A stretch of 64,000 nucleotides of DNA from Medakamo hakoo (GCA_026636295.1 CP089458.1:558001-622000), one strand, 5' to 3'; shown: positions 52,672-62,785, counted from the first letter of the stretch. Notes: a model not told the origin generated them from the letters alone. Numbers and translations: made by a program.

Positions 52672-53313
52672 GGTGTCTTTTTGTTTGCTGGACGTGGGGG
52701 GAGAGGGAGGGGGGGGGTCACGGTCGCGGAACGTGGGAGGAAGACGGGGGAGCAGCAGGGAGGGGAGCGCGAAAAAGAGGCCCGCGGGGACGGGCCCTCA
52801 TGAACGGGCGTGCGCCGCATGGTAAATGGCCCCCCGCCCCGGCCTGGCTCATTCCTGTCTTGCAACCAACAATGACAACGGCGGGCAGGGGCGGAGGACG
52901 CTGCTCCGGCGCGGCGGCGCGGGCGGCGCAATCTCGCGACGCCACGAACCATTCGCGTCGTCCGAGAGACGGCGCCGCGCGCCGCCACGCCCCGCTTTTC
53001 TCATCTAAACTCGCAGCTGGGCGTGCGCAAGAGAGATTGAACATACCGAGAATGTGGGAGGAGAGCGCGGGAGGAGAGTTGGGAGGTGGAGGGAGCGCGC
53101 GCGAGCGAGCGCGGCGCGCGGGGGGAGCGAGCGAAAAGAGCGTCTAACGGCGGAGGTTGGAGCCGCGCGCGGCCAGAGGCGCGTTTTTTCGGCGTGCGAA
53201 TGCGCGGGTCGTGTTTCACGCGCAGGCCAGGGGGCCTCTCTCAGCCACAAGCTGGCTTGACACGCTGGCTTGACGCGCCCGTGCGCGCTCACACAGCGCT
53301 GCACAGAAAAAAC
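52672..53313. promoter_or_regulatory. long divergent intergenic region
   Basis: 642 bp between divergent starts. This is the longest shared promoter here and is more mixed in sequence, including ACAATGACAACGG and a GAGCGCGCGCGAGCGAGCGCG strip near 53093-53115. No gene or named element is supported. Confidence 0.4.
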
Positions 53314-54162
53314 ATGGCGGCGGCGACGGCCGGGAGTCGGCCCGCCGCGCCGCCCTCGCAGCCCCTCCGCCCGGGCGACCCGCTGCCCTCAACCCCGGAC
53401 GGCCTGGTCGACCTGACAGCCGGCGACCCGCTGCCCCAAACCCCAGACGGCCTGGTCGACCTGACAGCCGTGGCCGACGCCCGAGGCCTCGTCACCATCG
53501 CCGGCTTCGGTTCCTTGCTCTCTCGACGGTCGGCCGCGTTTACGTTTCCCGACCTCGAAAATTTCAGGCGCGGGCGGCTGGTGGGCCACTGGCGGCGCGT
53601 GTTTGCGCACACGACGGCCGTCTTTCACACGCGGGGCGTGGCCAAGCCAGACACGCGGGAGGTGGCGAGCCTGTCCGTGGAGCCCGCGCCGGCCGGCACG
53701 CCACCCCTCGTCGTCTCCCTGTTCGAGGTCCCCGCGGGCGCCGGCGCGGCCGCGGCCCTGGTGGAGCGGGAGCACGAGTTCCGGCTCGTCGCCGTGCCGG
53801 CGGTCGACGACGCGGGCCAGGGCCGCGTGGCCGTCGTGTGCGCGGCCTGGACGGATGCCGAGTACCGGGCGGCGCGGTGCCCGCCGGCCGAGTGGGCGCG
53901 GCGGTACACCGGCGTGTACCCGGACGGGACGCCCTTCTCCATCCCGTCCGTCTGGGACGACCCGGGCGTGCTGCCGTGCCGCGCGTACCTGCGGCACTGC
54001 GTCCTCGCCGCGCGGGCCCTGGGCCCGACCGCGGAGGCCTGCCTGCTGACCAACACGTGGCTGGCGGACCGGGAGACGCGGGTGGACGCCTGGCTGGCGC
54101 GGCACCCGGGCATCATGGAGGAGGAGCCGCCGGAGGCGCTGCGGGAACGGTATTCTGGGTAG
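53314..54162 (+). CDS. gamma-glutamylcyclotransferase-like protein
   Basis: Single exon, 282 aa. After a Pro-rich leader with a 16-residue duplication, the fold opens VTIAGFGSLLSRRSAAFTFP, the substrate-loop pattern (YGS/FGSL) of GGCT-like proteins. It continues to VVSLFEVPAGAGAAAALVER with EHEFRLVAVP, where the Glu could be the catalytic acid. The end reads YLRHCVLAARALGPTAEACL, then TNTWLADRETRVDAWL. GGCT-like enzymes release 5-oxoproline from gamma-glutamyl compounds, for example in glutathione turnover. The exact activity of this algal branch is unknown. Confidence 0.65.
   Translation: MAAATAGSRPAAPPSQPLRPGDPLPSTPDGLVDLTAGDPLPQTPDGLVDLTAVADARGLVTIAGFGSLLSRRSAAFTFPDLENFRRGRLVGHWRRVFAHTTAVFHTRGVAKPDTREVASLSVEPAPAGTPPLVVSLFEVPAGAGAAAALVEREHEFRLVAVPAVDDAGQGRVAVVCAAWTDAEYRAARCPPAEWARRYTGVYPDGTPFSIPSVWDDPGVLPCRAYLRHCVLAARALGPTAEACLLTNTWLADRETRVDAWLARHPGIMEEEPPEALRERYSG
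53374..53469 (+). repeat. 48-bp tandem duplication in GGCT-like gene
   Basis: Two adjacent 48-bp copies (53374-53421 and 53422-53469) differ at three positions. Each codes for GDPLPxTPDGLVDLTA, keeping the frame. Confidence 0.95.
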
Positions 54163-54209
54163 AGGAAAGGTGAGGGCGTGTGTGGAGGCTTCCCTCTGCT
54201 CCTCGGCCA

Positions 54210-54219
54210 GATAAAAAGA
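54210..54219 (+). promoter_or_regulatory. TATA-like box
   Basis: GATAAAAAGA lies about 150 bp upstream of the secreted Cys-rich gene start. It stands out in this GC-rich DNA and is placed plausibly for a core promoter. Confidence 0.35.
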
Positions 54220-54365
54220 GCAGCGCGCGCAGCCGCGCGCGCGGCTTCACTCTCGCGTTGGCATTGCTCCTCGCCCACCCCCGACACGCCCGCCCCGCCC
54301 AGCCACGCCCCCTCTCCCTTCGCCGCCTCCTTAGCCTAGACCGTAACCGCTCAGACGACAAAGCC

Positions 54366-54929
54366 ATGCGCCGTGCGTGCCGCGTCCTGTTCTTGCTTGG
54401 CCTGCTCGCGGCGGCGGCGGCCGCGGACGGCGGTGCCAACAACGACGCGACCTGCGGCGCCGTCGTCGGTGGGCCGTGCTGCCAGGGCTCGCCCGCCTGG
54501 ACGTGCGCCGCGGACCTCGTGTGCCTGGACTATTCAGATGTGGGCAAGACGGCCTGCCACCCCATGCCCGGCTCGCCCGCCGCGCCGTGCGGCGGCCCGG
54601 GCCAGGCGTGCTGCCCCGACGCGTACCACCGCCACACGGACAAGGGCCTGCCGCCGCCGTGCGCGGACGGGTACTGTGACCGGTCGGGCGGGGCGACGCC
54701 CTGTGCGGGTGTGCCGTCCGACTCCCTGGCGCCGTGCGGCGTGTGCAAACCAAATCCAGACGGGTGCGGGGCGGGAGTGGGCGCACCGTGCTGCCGGTTC
54801 AGCAAGGGCGGGCCGTCAGACTTTTTCACGTGTGGGCCGCCGCCGACCGGCGCTGGCGCGCCGCCGCCGGGCAGCCTGGCCTGCGACATCATGGTCGGGG
54901 ACGAGCCCAAGTGCGTTGCGGCGACGTGA
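54366..54929 (+). CDS. secreted cysteine-rich protein with three internal repeats
   Basis: Single exon, 187 aa. The signal peptide is MRRACRVLFLLGLLAAAAAA. The mature chain has 20 cysteines, an even number suited to disulfides. They fall in three similar units, each opening with a PCC or ACC pair: VVGGPCCQGSPAWTCAADLV, then GGPGQACCPDAYHRHTDKG, then GVGAPCCRFSKGGPSDFFTC. No known enzyme domain is visible. An extracellular or vacuolar binding, defence or matrix role is a guess. It is preceded by a TATA-like box and converges on the next gene with 147 bp between. Confidence 0.7.
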   Translation: MRRACRVLFLLGLLAAAAAADGGANNDATCGAVVGGPCCQGSPAWTCAADLVCLDYSDVGKTACHPMPGSPAAPCGGPGQACCPDAYHRHTDKGLPPPCADGYCDRSGGATPCAGVPSDSLAPCGVCKPNPDGCGAGVGAPCCRFSKGGPSDFFTCGPPPTGAGAPPPGSLACDIMVGDEPKCVAAT

Positions 54930-55076
54930 CACGGCGCGATAGAGGGGGGGGGGGGTGAGACTGGGTAGGCCTGCAAACAAAAACTGAAAACTTTTGCCAC
55001 GAGCGCGGCGGGTGTGGTTGCAACCAGAGGCACGACCAATAAAAAAAAACACGGCAACACGCCCCCACCCGCCTGC

Positions 55077-56793
55077 CTAGCCCTCTGCCCGCCACTGCTG
55101 CTGCTGCTGGTGCCGCTGTCCCCTGCCCCGCACCCTGGCCGGCCGCACCCCGGGGAACAGGCCTTCCTTGCCGGGCGTCACCCCCAGCCGCGCGAGCGCG
55201 TCGCCGCCCCACCGCTGGACGAGCAACTCCCAGCACCACCCGGCGTCCCGGCCCCTGTACTCGGCCAAGGCCGCGATGTTGAGGGCGTGGCTGGCCACCA
55301 CACCGGCGTCCGGCTCCGCGAAAAAGGCGGCGACGTCGGCGGCCCCACGCACGTTGTGCGCGGCCCGGTCGCCGTGCAGCAGCTGGTTGGGCCACAGCAC
55401 GTGCTCCGGGTGAGCGGCGACGCCGCCCAGCAGGGTGACGCGGTAGTTGCGCCAGCCGCCGGCTGGTGGGCGGTCGGGCGGGCGAAAGGTGATGCCGGGC
55501 TCGACGGGGACAAAGGGCGTGGCCAGCGGGGGCGGGCGGGCGCCGGCCCCCTGACCGCCGCCGCCCTCGTCGTCGGCCGCGTCCGCCGGCGCGGCTTCGT
55601 CCACCCACCCGGCGACGGCCGCCCGCTGGCCGGGCGGGATGACGCCCGCCCCCGCGTCGGGCGGCGGGTCCGGGCCCATGGGTTCGAGCGACACGTACAG
55701 CCGGGCGGGCCCGCCCGCCCCGCCGGGCTGCCACAGGGCGATCCACAGGCCGAGCGCGCCCGTCGGGTCGAGGTCGCCCGCCAGGCGCAGGCAGCCGCCG
55801 CGGGCGGCCGCTGCTGCGCCGGCCTCCTTCATGGCGGCGTGCGCGGCGGCGTAGCCAGCCGTCCCCGACCAGTCCAGCGTGCGGCTGTCCCAGATGACGC
55901 CCGGGCGCGTGACAGACGGAGGGGGCGGAGGGTCTGGCGCGGTGGGCGGCACTGCCGCCGACGCGCTGGCCGCCCCGCCCCGCCCGCCACCATCAAACAG
56001 GTCTTCCGGCCCGTCCTCACCCGCTGCGACCGCCGCCCGCACCGCGGCGGACGCGACGCCCTCGGGCGGCGCGCGCGTGAGCTGGGCCGCGGCGCGGACG
56101 GCCAGGTCGACGGGCAGGGAGGTGGAGGGTTGAGGAGGGGGGGGTGGGGTTGGCGGGCGGCGGACGGGCCAGTCGGCGGGGGCGGCCATGGCGGCGACGA
56201 CGCGGCTGGTCCGGGCCGGAGGTGGCGGAGGAGGGCGTGGCGGAGGAGGGCGTGGCGGCGGTGGCGCGGGCGCGGGCGTCGCGGCAGGACGACGGAAGGC
56301 CAGCGGCGGTGGGGGTGGCCGCGGCGGCAGGGGTGGTGGTGGCGCCGCTGGTGGTTGCGGCCAGCGCGGCGGCTGCTGCTGCGGCGGCGGCACCCAGGCC
56401 GGGTGGGTCTGTTGGGCCTGTCGCGGCGGTGGCCGCTGCACCGGTGGCGGCGCCACCGGCGGGCCGGGCGGCCGGGCGTGGGCAGGCGGCGGGAACGGCG
56501 GGCGCAGCGGCGGGGTCGGGCCTATGCAGTGCGATGTGTGGGGTGGAAAGCCCGTGCGTGAGGAGGCGTGCGCGCCGTGCGAACGGGGTGCGCCCCATCT
56601 CTACGACTAGCTCTGCCTTTACCCTACCTGCACGCTGGAGAGGAGGCGGCGGCCCGCGCCACTGGGGCGGTGGGGCGCGGAAATCCTGTGGAGGCGGGCG
56701 CGGCCCAGCGCCGGGCCGCTGGTGCGGCCGGGGAGGCGGCCCAGCCGGCCGCGTCGGAGGCTGATGCTGCCAGCCTGGCTGCTGTGGATGCAT
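55077..56793 (-). CDS. unknown protein with Pro-rich N-terminus
   Basis: Exons 56793-56628 and 56521-55077 give 536 aa; the intron splits a Gly codon (QRAG to PTPPLRPPF). The first ~200 residues are Pro/Gln-rich and disordered. The rest looks globular, with blocks GVIWDSRTLDWSGTAGYAAA, GLWIALWQPGG, WRNYRVTLLGGVAAHPEHVL, WPNQLLHGDRAAHNVRG and AEYRGRDAGWCWELLVQRW. I do not recognise the family. No signal peptide or membrane segment is seen. The start is 190 bp from the divergent ABCC gene. Confidence 0.6.
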
Positions 56794-56983
56794 GGCGGCG
56801 GCCCGGGTGGCCAGGGCGAGCAGCGAGCGGCGCCGGGCGCCGGCCATGAATTTTTCAGGTTTGCGCGCTGTGAATGAATGGCTCGGCCGTTCACTCTCTT
56901 TTTTTCCGCAGCAGCCGGCCCCGGCCGGCCGTGCTCCCAGCGCACGGAGCCGGGGCTCGCCCTGCACGGCCGGCTGCTCCGCG
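56794..56983. promoter_or_regulatory. candidate bidirectional promoter, Pro-rich unknown / ABCC
   Basis: 190 bp between divergent start codons. It is open in the ABCC frame, so an earlier ABCC start (56849, or 56792 overlapping the neighbour) cannot be excluded. A T-run (CTCTTTTTTTCC) lies near 56897-56908. Confidence 0.35.
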
Positions 56984-59900
56984 ATGGACTGCCCCTCCTG
57001 CTCTGGGCGAGCGCAGGCGCCAGCTGCCCCGTGGCTGGCGTGGGCGTGCGGCCGCGGCGCCGCGGCCTTCGACCCGCGCGCACCACCCCGCCTGACGCCC
57101 TGCGCGGCGCAGGTGCTGGCGCTGGCGCTGCCGGCGCTGGTCCTCGCGGGCGCGGCGCTGCTGTGCGCCCGCGCCCTGGGCTCCAGCCGGGGCAGGCGAC
57201 GCAGGAAGGGGGGGTGGGCGGCCACCCGGCCGTCCCGCCCCCCGCCCTGGGCCGCCGGCGCGGCCGCCCTGGCGGCCATCGCCCTGGTCGCCCGCACGGC
57301 GGTGCTGGGCGCCAGCCACCCGCCCGCGGGAGCCCTGGTGGCGGGCGCCGTCGCCGCCCTATCCTGGCTCGTCATTGCCCTGGCCACGGCCGCCGCCGCG
57401 GCCAGCGGGCGAGCGGGCGCGGTGGTCGGGGTGGGGACGAAAGCGGCCGCCTGGTTGGCCGCTGGCGGCGGCGCGGCCGTCGCGGGCCCGGCGCTGGTCG
57501 CTTGGCACGCCGGCCGCGCGCCGCGGCCGCACCGCAATGCGGCTGCTGATGCCTGGATTGCGACTGGGCTGGCTGCGTGCCAACTGGCGACGGCGGTCGG
57601 GCTGTGCGTGCGGGCGGCCGGGCGCGGGGCTGAGCCGTCCGACGCCCTCCTGCCGCCGTGGCTCCAGCGACACCACCCGTCCGTGTCGTCGCTGCCGTCC
57701 CTGTCGTCGACGTCGTCGTCGTCGGATGATGAGCTGGGCGCGCCGCTCCTCGGCGGCCGGTCCCCCCGCCGCCGCCGCACCCTCACCAGCCTCTCGTCCG
57801 CGTTGGCGTTCGGGTGGGTGGCGCCCCTCATCGGCACGGGCAGCACCCGCCCGCTCGGGCCCGGGGACTTGTTTGAGGTGCCGCCTGGCGACACGCCCCT
57901 GGCGGCCGGCGATGACTTTGCCCGGGCGTGGTTGACTGAAAAGGCGCGAGGGCGGGCGCGCGGTCAGCCGCCCTCCCTCCTCCGCCTGGCGTGGGCCCTG
58001 GCCGGCCGGTGGAGGTGGGTCGGTCTGGGCGGCCTGAAAGCCGCGTCGGACGGGCTCAACTTTGCCGGCCCCCTGTTTTTGCACGCCCTGGTGTCGTACG
58101 TCGGGCCGGAGGCCGGCGGCGGCGGTGAACGGCCGCGCAGCGCGTCGGCCGCGTCGTCGTCCGCGCTCCTCGCCCCGGGCTCGCCGGCGTACGGCCTGGC
58201 CTGCGCGGCCGGCCTCGCGGCCGCGGCCGGCGCCAAGGCGCTGCTCGGCGCGCACTACGCCTTTGGCATGGCCCGCCTGGACGCCCGGGCGCGGGCGGGC
58301 TTGGGCACCGCCGTCGCGGGCGCGGCCCTGGCCATGAGGTCGTCCGCGGCGGCCGGCTTCACGCCCGGCGACGCGACGACGCTGGCCACGCTCGACGTCG
58401 ACCGCGTGAGCGGCGCGCTCGGCGCGGCGCACGAAGCGTGGACGCTGCCCGCCCAAATCCTCGTCGCCCTGGCCCTCCTGTACACCCAGGTCCGCTGGGC
58501 GTTTGTGGCCGGCCTCGCCGTCGTCCTGCTCCTCATCCCCGCCAACAGGGCCCTGGCCACCCGCATCGAGGCCGCGTCAGCGGACCAACAGGCCTGGCGC
58601 GGGACGCGCCTGTCCGCGACGGCCGACGCCCTGCGCGGCGCGGCCGCGGTCAAAGCCGGGGGGTGGGAGCCCGCGTTCGCCGCCCGCATCGCGGGCGCGC
58701 GGGCCGGTGAGCTCCGCGCCCTGACCACGCGCAAGCTGCTGGACGCGCTGTGCGTGTGGAGCTGGGCGGTGACGAGCCTGCTGACCATGGTGGCCACCTT
58801 TGGCGCGGCCGCGGCGTCGGGCGTGCGGCTGGGGTCGGCGCCCGCGTTCACGTGCCTGGCCCTGTTCGGCGTGTTGGTGGCACCGCTCAACAGCCTGCCC
58901 TGGGTCATCGGCGGCCTGGTGGACGCGGGCGTGTCGGCGGGCCGGCTGCGCACGTTCTTGCTCGCGGCCGGGGACGGGCTGGTCGGCGCGCGCGACAGCC
59001 CCGCCGCGGCCTCCCCGCCCTCGTCGGCGGCGGCCACCACCCCTCGTGACCCGTCCCCGCGCCTGGCCGGCACGGACCGCCCCGCCCTGCCGCCGCCCGG
59101 CGGCTGCCTGTTTGGTGGTGACGTGCCCCTGGACGGAGGCGGGCGGCGTGGCGGGGAGGCGGCGTCGTCCTCTGTCCCAGACGGCCTGGCCGTCGTGCTG
59201 TCACACGCGAGCCTGGCGTGGGAGGAGGCACGGGACGAGGGCGAGGCGCGGCGCGGCCCGGCCGTGCCGCGGCCGCCCCTCCCGCCGCCCACGCTGACCG
59301 ACATTTGCCTGGCCCTGCGCCGCGGCTGCCTGGCCGTCGTGGTGGGGGACGCCGGCGCCGGGAAGAGCTCGCTCCTCGCCGCCATGGCGGGCGAGATGGC
59401 CCTGCGGTCCGGGTCGGTGCGGCTGTCCGGCAGCCTGGCGTACCTGCCCCAGTCGCCCTGGTGCGCCAGCGGCGCGTCCGTCCGCGCAAACATTGTGTTG
59501 GGCGGGCCCCTGGACGGGCGCCGGTACGGCGCCGTGGTGTCCGCGACGGCGCTGGACGCCGATTTCGTGGGCTGGCCGCGCGGCGACGCCCAGCCGGTCG
59601 GGGATCACGGGGCGGGCCTGTCTGGCGGGCAACGCGCCCGCGTCGCGCTGGCCAGGGCGCTGTACGCGCGGCGGGACGTTTATTTGTTGGACGATCCGTT
59701 GTCCGCTCTGGATGCCAGAAGCGCCGCGCACGTCCTGTCGTCCGCCCTGGCCGGCCCCACCGCCCTGCTGCGCGGCGCGACCCGGGTGATTGCCTCCCAT
59801 TCTCCGGCCTTGGCGGCGACCGCGGACGTCGTCATCCGCGTGTCGCGCGGCCGGGTCGTGTCCGCGGCGGCAGGTGGTGCGCCGACGGGCGCCGTCGCGC

Positions 59901-62683
59901 GCGGCAAAGCCGCCGCCCTGGGTCCGCGGCCGCCGCCGCCGCCGCACCCACCGCCTCCTCCTCTTCCACCTCCACCTCCACCTCCGCCACTCCCGCCCGC
60001 CGGCGACGCCGCCGACGTGGAGGGCGCGGGCGGGAGCTCGTCTCCCACCGACCCCCTGGCACCCGCGGAACACCGGGCCACGGGAGCCGTCTCGCCCTCC
60101 GTCTACGGCGCGTACGTGAAAGCGGCGGGCGCGGGGCTGGCGTCGCTCGTCGCGGCCTCCCTGGCCGCGATGCAAGCCACCCGCAACGCGGCCGACTGGT
60201 GGCTGGCCGCCTGGGTCGGCGCGGAGGACGGTGGTGGGGGCGGACAGCCCCGCGCCCTCTCCGCTGCTGGCGGCTCGCTGCCCGCCACGACGGCGTTCTA
60301 CCTCACCGGCCTCGCCGGCCTCGCCGCCGCCAACTCGGCCTTCACGCTCGTGCGCGCGTTTTCCTTTGCCGCGGCCGGCCTGCGCGCCGCGCGCCGCCTG
60401 CACGACGCCATGGTGTCCGCCCTCCTCGCCGCCCCACTCTCCTTCTTCATCGCCCAGCCGTCTGGCCGCATCCTCAACCGGTGTGCCGCCGACGTCGCGG
60501 TCGTCGACTCCGACCTGCCGTTCATCGCCAACGTCGCGCTCGCGTCGAGCGCCGGCCTGGTCGGCGCGTTGGCCGTCCTGGGCGTGGCGCAGCCGGCCCT
60601 GTTGCCGGCGCTGCTGCCGCTGGGCTGGGTGTACCGGGCGCTGCAGCGCCGCTACTCGGCGTCGGCGCGCGAGCTGCGCAGGTTGGCGGCGCTCGCGCGG
60701 TCGCCCGTCGTCGCGGGCGTGGCCGACGCGGTCGCGGGCGGGCCCGTGCTGCGGTCCTTGGGCGCGACGGGCGCGGCCGCGCTGTCCCACGCCGCGGCCT
60801 TGGAAGCTGCTGAACGCGCCGCGCTCTCGTCCGCCGCCGCGTCTCAGTGGCTGGCCCTGCGCCTGCAACTGATTGCGGCCGCGGTCGCGGGCGGCGCCGG
60901 CGCGGCCGCCGTCGCGTCTCACGAAGGCTGGTTGGGCCGCGCGCTCGCGCCGCCGCCGTCGTCCGCCTCGTCCGCCGGCCTGGTCGGCCTGTCCCTGGCG
61001 TACGCCCTGCCCCTGACCTCCCTCCTCGGCTCCGCCCTGACGGCGGGCGCCGAAACCGAACAAGAGCTCGTGAGCGTGGAGCGCGTGGTGGAGTGGTGTG
61101 GGCTGGAGGCGGAGCCGCCGCGCCTGCCGCCGCACGGTGATGGTGGGGAGGGGGCGGCGGCGCGCCCCCTCCCACCCCCGCCGCCGCCGACCTGGCCATA
61201 CCGCGGAGCAGTCGCCTTTGACGACGTGTGGCTGCGGTACGGGGCGGGCGGACCCGCCGCCCTCGCCGGTGCGACCTTTGCCGTGCCGGCCGGCGGCAGC
61301 GTGGCTCTGGCGGGGCGGACGGGCGCGGGCAAGTCCACCGCGCTGGCAGCGCTGGTGCGGCTGGCTGACACGTGCGGCGGCGCCATCACGGTGGACGGCG
61401 TGGACGTGCGGACGGTGCCGCTGGGCCGCCTGCGCTCGGCCGTGGCCCTGGTCGGCCAGACGCCCTTTGTCTTTGCCGGCACGGTGCGCGACAACCTGGA
61501 CCCGCTGGGCGTGTGCGGCGACGGCGCCATGGTCGGCGCGCTGAAAGCCGTGCGCCTGTGGGACGTGCTGGCCGGGCTGGCGCTGGCGCAACGCAAGGGC
61601 AGCGAGCGGCGCGGGTCGAAGACGCCTGGCACGACGTCCGACGACGACAGTGGCGCTGAGCCAGCAGTCCCGCGCCGCCGCCGCTTGCGCCACGGGTCGA
61701 GCAGCTCGCAACCCATGCACATGGCCGTGAGGCGGCCGGCCACCAGTGCCGCCCCGCCGGGTGGGCCGCCTCCCCGCTCGCCCAGCCCTCGCGGGTCGGC
61801 GCCGCACGCGCCAACCTCTTCCACCCCGCCCTGGCGGGCGAGCGCGCCCGCTGCGAGTGCTGGCTGGGCGGGGACGGGCGGGTCGACCCCGCCCGGGAGT
61901 TCCTCGCTCCTGGCCTGGCACGCGTCCACGCCCGGCGGCGGCCTGTCGGTCGGCTCCCGGGGCGCGGCGGCGGCCGGCGTGGTCGGCCGGTCGCCCGGTG
62001 GTGGTGGCGGCGGTGCCAGTGCCGGTGCGGCGTCCCTCCCCGCCCGGGCGCTGGGGACCGCGTTGCCGCCGCCGCCGCCGCCTGTCCGCGTCGGCAGCGG
62101 CGGTGGGCTGGCGGTCGCGCTGGCGACAGGCGAAGCGGCGGCGGCGGCGGTGGGCGCGTCGTCCGCGCCGTCCAGCCCGGACGCGACGCCGCCGCCCGCC
62201 GCGCTCACCGACTCGCCCGGCCCGCCCCGCCCGCGCATCGACTTTTTCACGGATGACGACGAGGCTCGGAGGCCGGCCCGCCCACCCCACGCCCACCGCC
62301 CTCCATCCGTCCTGGGCGCGGCGCGCGACGTGCTCGGCGTGCGGTTGGGCGCCGACGGCGCGGGCCTGTCAGCCGGCCAGGCCCAACAGCTGTGCCTGGC
62401 CCGGGCGCTGTTGAAAGGCGCGGCCGTGATTTGCTTGGACGAAGTCACGTCCGTGGCCGAGCCCGCCGCTGCGTCCGCGATTCAGGCGGCTGTGCGTGCG
62501 GCGCTGGGCGGCACGACCGTGCTGCAGGTCGCGCACTCGCTGGACGCGGTGCTGGCGTGTGAGGCCGTGGTGGTCATGGAGCGCGGCAAGGTTGTGGAGA
62601 GCGGATTGCCAGGCGAGCTGGTCGCGCGCGCTGGGTCCGTGCTGGCTGGGATGGCTAAAGCGGCGGGGAAGCGGGCCGAGTGA
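56984..62683 (+). CDS. ABCC/MRP-type ABC transporter, full length
   Basis: Single exon of 5.7 kb, 1899 aa from MDCPSCSGRA; upstream in-frame ATGs are less likely. TMD0 spans about residues 1-220, then TMD1 to about 690. NBD1 near residue 787 has Walker A GDAGAGKSS, signature LSGGQRARVALARALY and Walker B VYLLDDPLSALD, with Asp in place of the catalytic Glu as is usual in ABCC. TMD2 follows (about 1040-1370). NBD2 has Walker A GRTGAGKST (about 1444), signature LSAGQAQQLCLARAL and Walker B VICLDEVTS. A ~230-residue low-complexity insert (about 1536-1769) lies inside NBD2. ABCC proteins export glutathione conjugates and other organic anions, often into the vacuole. Confidence 0.92.
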   Translation: MDCPSCSGRAQAPAAPWLAWACGRGAAAFDPRAPPRLTPCAAQVLALALPALVLAGAALLCARALGSSRGRRRRKGGWAATRPSRPPPWAAGAAALAAIALVARTAVLGASHPPAGALVAGAVAALSWLVIALATAAAAASGRAGAVVGVGTKAAAWLAAGGGAAVAGPALVAWHAGRAPRPHRNAAADAWIATGLAACQLATAVGLCVRAAGRGAEPSDALLPPWLQRHHPSVSSLPSLSSTSSSSDDELGAPLLGGRSPRRRRTLTSLSSALAFGWVAPLIGTGSTRPLGPGDLFEVPPGDTPLAAGDDFARAWLTEKARGRARGQPPSLLRLAWALAGRWRWVGLGGLKAASDGLNFAGPLFLHALVSYVGPEAGGGGERPRSASAASSSALLAPGSPAYGLACAAGLAAAAGAKALLGAHYAFGMARLDARARAGLGTAVAGAALAMRSSAAAGFTPGDATTLATLDVDRVSGALGAAHEAWTLPAQILVALALLYTQVRWAFVAGLAVVLLLIPANRALATRIEAASADQQAWRGTRLSATADALRGAAAVKAGGWEPAFAARIAGARAGELRALTTRKLLDALCVWSWAVTSLLTMVATFGAAAASGVRLGSAPAFTCLALFGVLVAPLNSLPWVIGGLVDAGVSAGRLRTFLLAAGDGLVGARDSPAAASPPSSAAATTPRDPSPRLAGTDRPALPPPGGCLFGGDVPLDGGGRRGGEAASSSVPDGLAVVLSHASLAWEEARDEGEARRGPAVPRPPLPPPTLTDICLALRRGCLAVVVGDAGAGKSSLLAAMAGEMALRSGSVRLSGSLAYLPQSPWCASGASVRANIVLGGPLDGRRYGAVVSATALDADFVGWPRGDAQPVGDHGAGLSGGQRARVALARALYARRDVYLLDDPLSALDARSAAHVLSSALAGPTALLRGATRVIASHSPALAATADVVIRVSRGRVVSAAAGGAPTGAVARGKAAALGPRPPPPPHPPPPPLPPPPPPPPLPPAGDAADVEGAGGSSSPTDPLAPAEHRATGAVSPSVYGAYVKAAGAGLASLVAASLAAMQATRNAADWWLAAWVGAEDGGGGGQPRALSAAGGSLPATTAFYLTGLAGLAAANSAFTLVRAFSFAAAGLRAARRLHDAMVSALLAAPLSFFIAQPSGRILNRCAADVAVVDSDLPFIANVALASSAGLVGALAVLGVAQPALLPALLPLGWVYRALQRRYSASARELRRLAALARSPVVAGVADAVAGGPVLRSLGATGAAALSHAAALEAAERAALSSAAASQWLALRLQLIAAAVAGGAGAAAVASHEGWLGRALAPPPSSASSAGLVGLSLAYALPLTSLLGSALTAGAETEQELVSVERVVEWCGLEAEPPRLPPHGDGGEGAAARPLPPPPPPTWPYRGAVAFDDVWLRYGAGGPAALAGATFAVPAGGSVALAGRTGAGKSTALAALVRLADTCGGAITVDGVDVRTVPLGRLRSAVALVGQTPFVFAGTVRDNLDPLGVCGDGAMVGALKAVRLWDVLAGLALAQRKGSERRGSKTPGTTSDDDSGAEPAVPRRRRLRHGSSSSQPMHMAVRRPATSAAPPGGPPPRSPSPRGSAPHAPTSSTPPWRASAPAASAGWAGTGGSTPPGSSSLLAWHASTPGGGLSVGSRGAAAAGVVGRSPGGGGGGASAGAASLPARALGTALPPPPPPVRVGSGGGLAVALATGEAAAAAVGASSAPSSPDATPPPAALTDSPGPPRPRIDFFTDDDEARRPARPPHAHRPPSVLGAARDVLGVRLGADGAGLSAGQAQQLCLARALLKGAAVICLDEVTSVAEPAAASAIQAAVRAALGGTTVLQVAHSLDAVLACEAVVVMERGKVVESGLPGELVARAGSVLAGMAKAAGKRAE

Positions 62684-62785
62684 AGTGTGTGGTGTTGCAG
62701 ACGAAGCAGGAACAGAGGTGGTGATGGGAGGGAGGGAGGGAGGGGATGGCACACACACACACACCCAAAGAGGCAGCACGAGGAG

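Noticed and set aside
59201-62296. 1031-aa open frame antisense to the ABCC gene
   Set aside because: Arg/Gly-rich shadow of the transporter; no motif and no start context.
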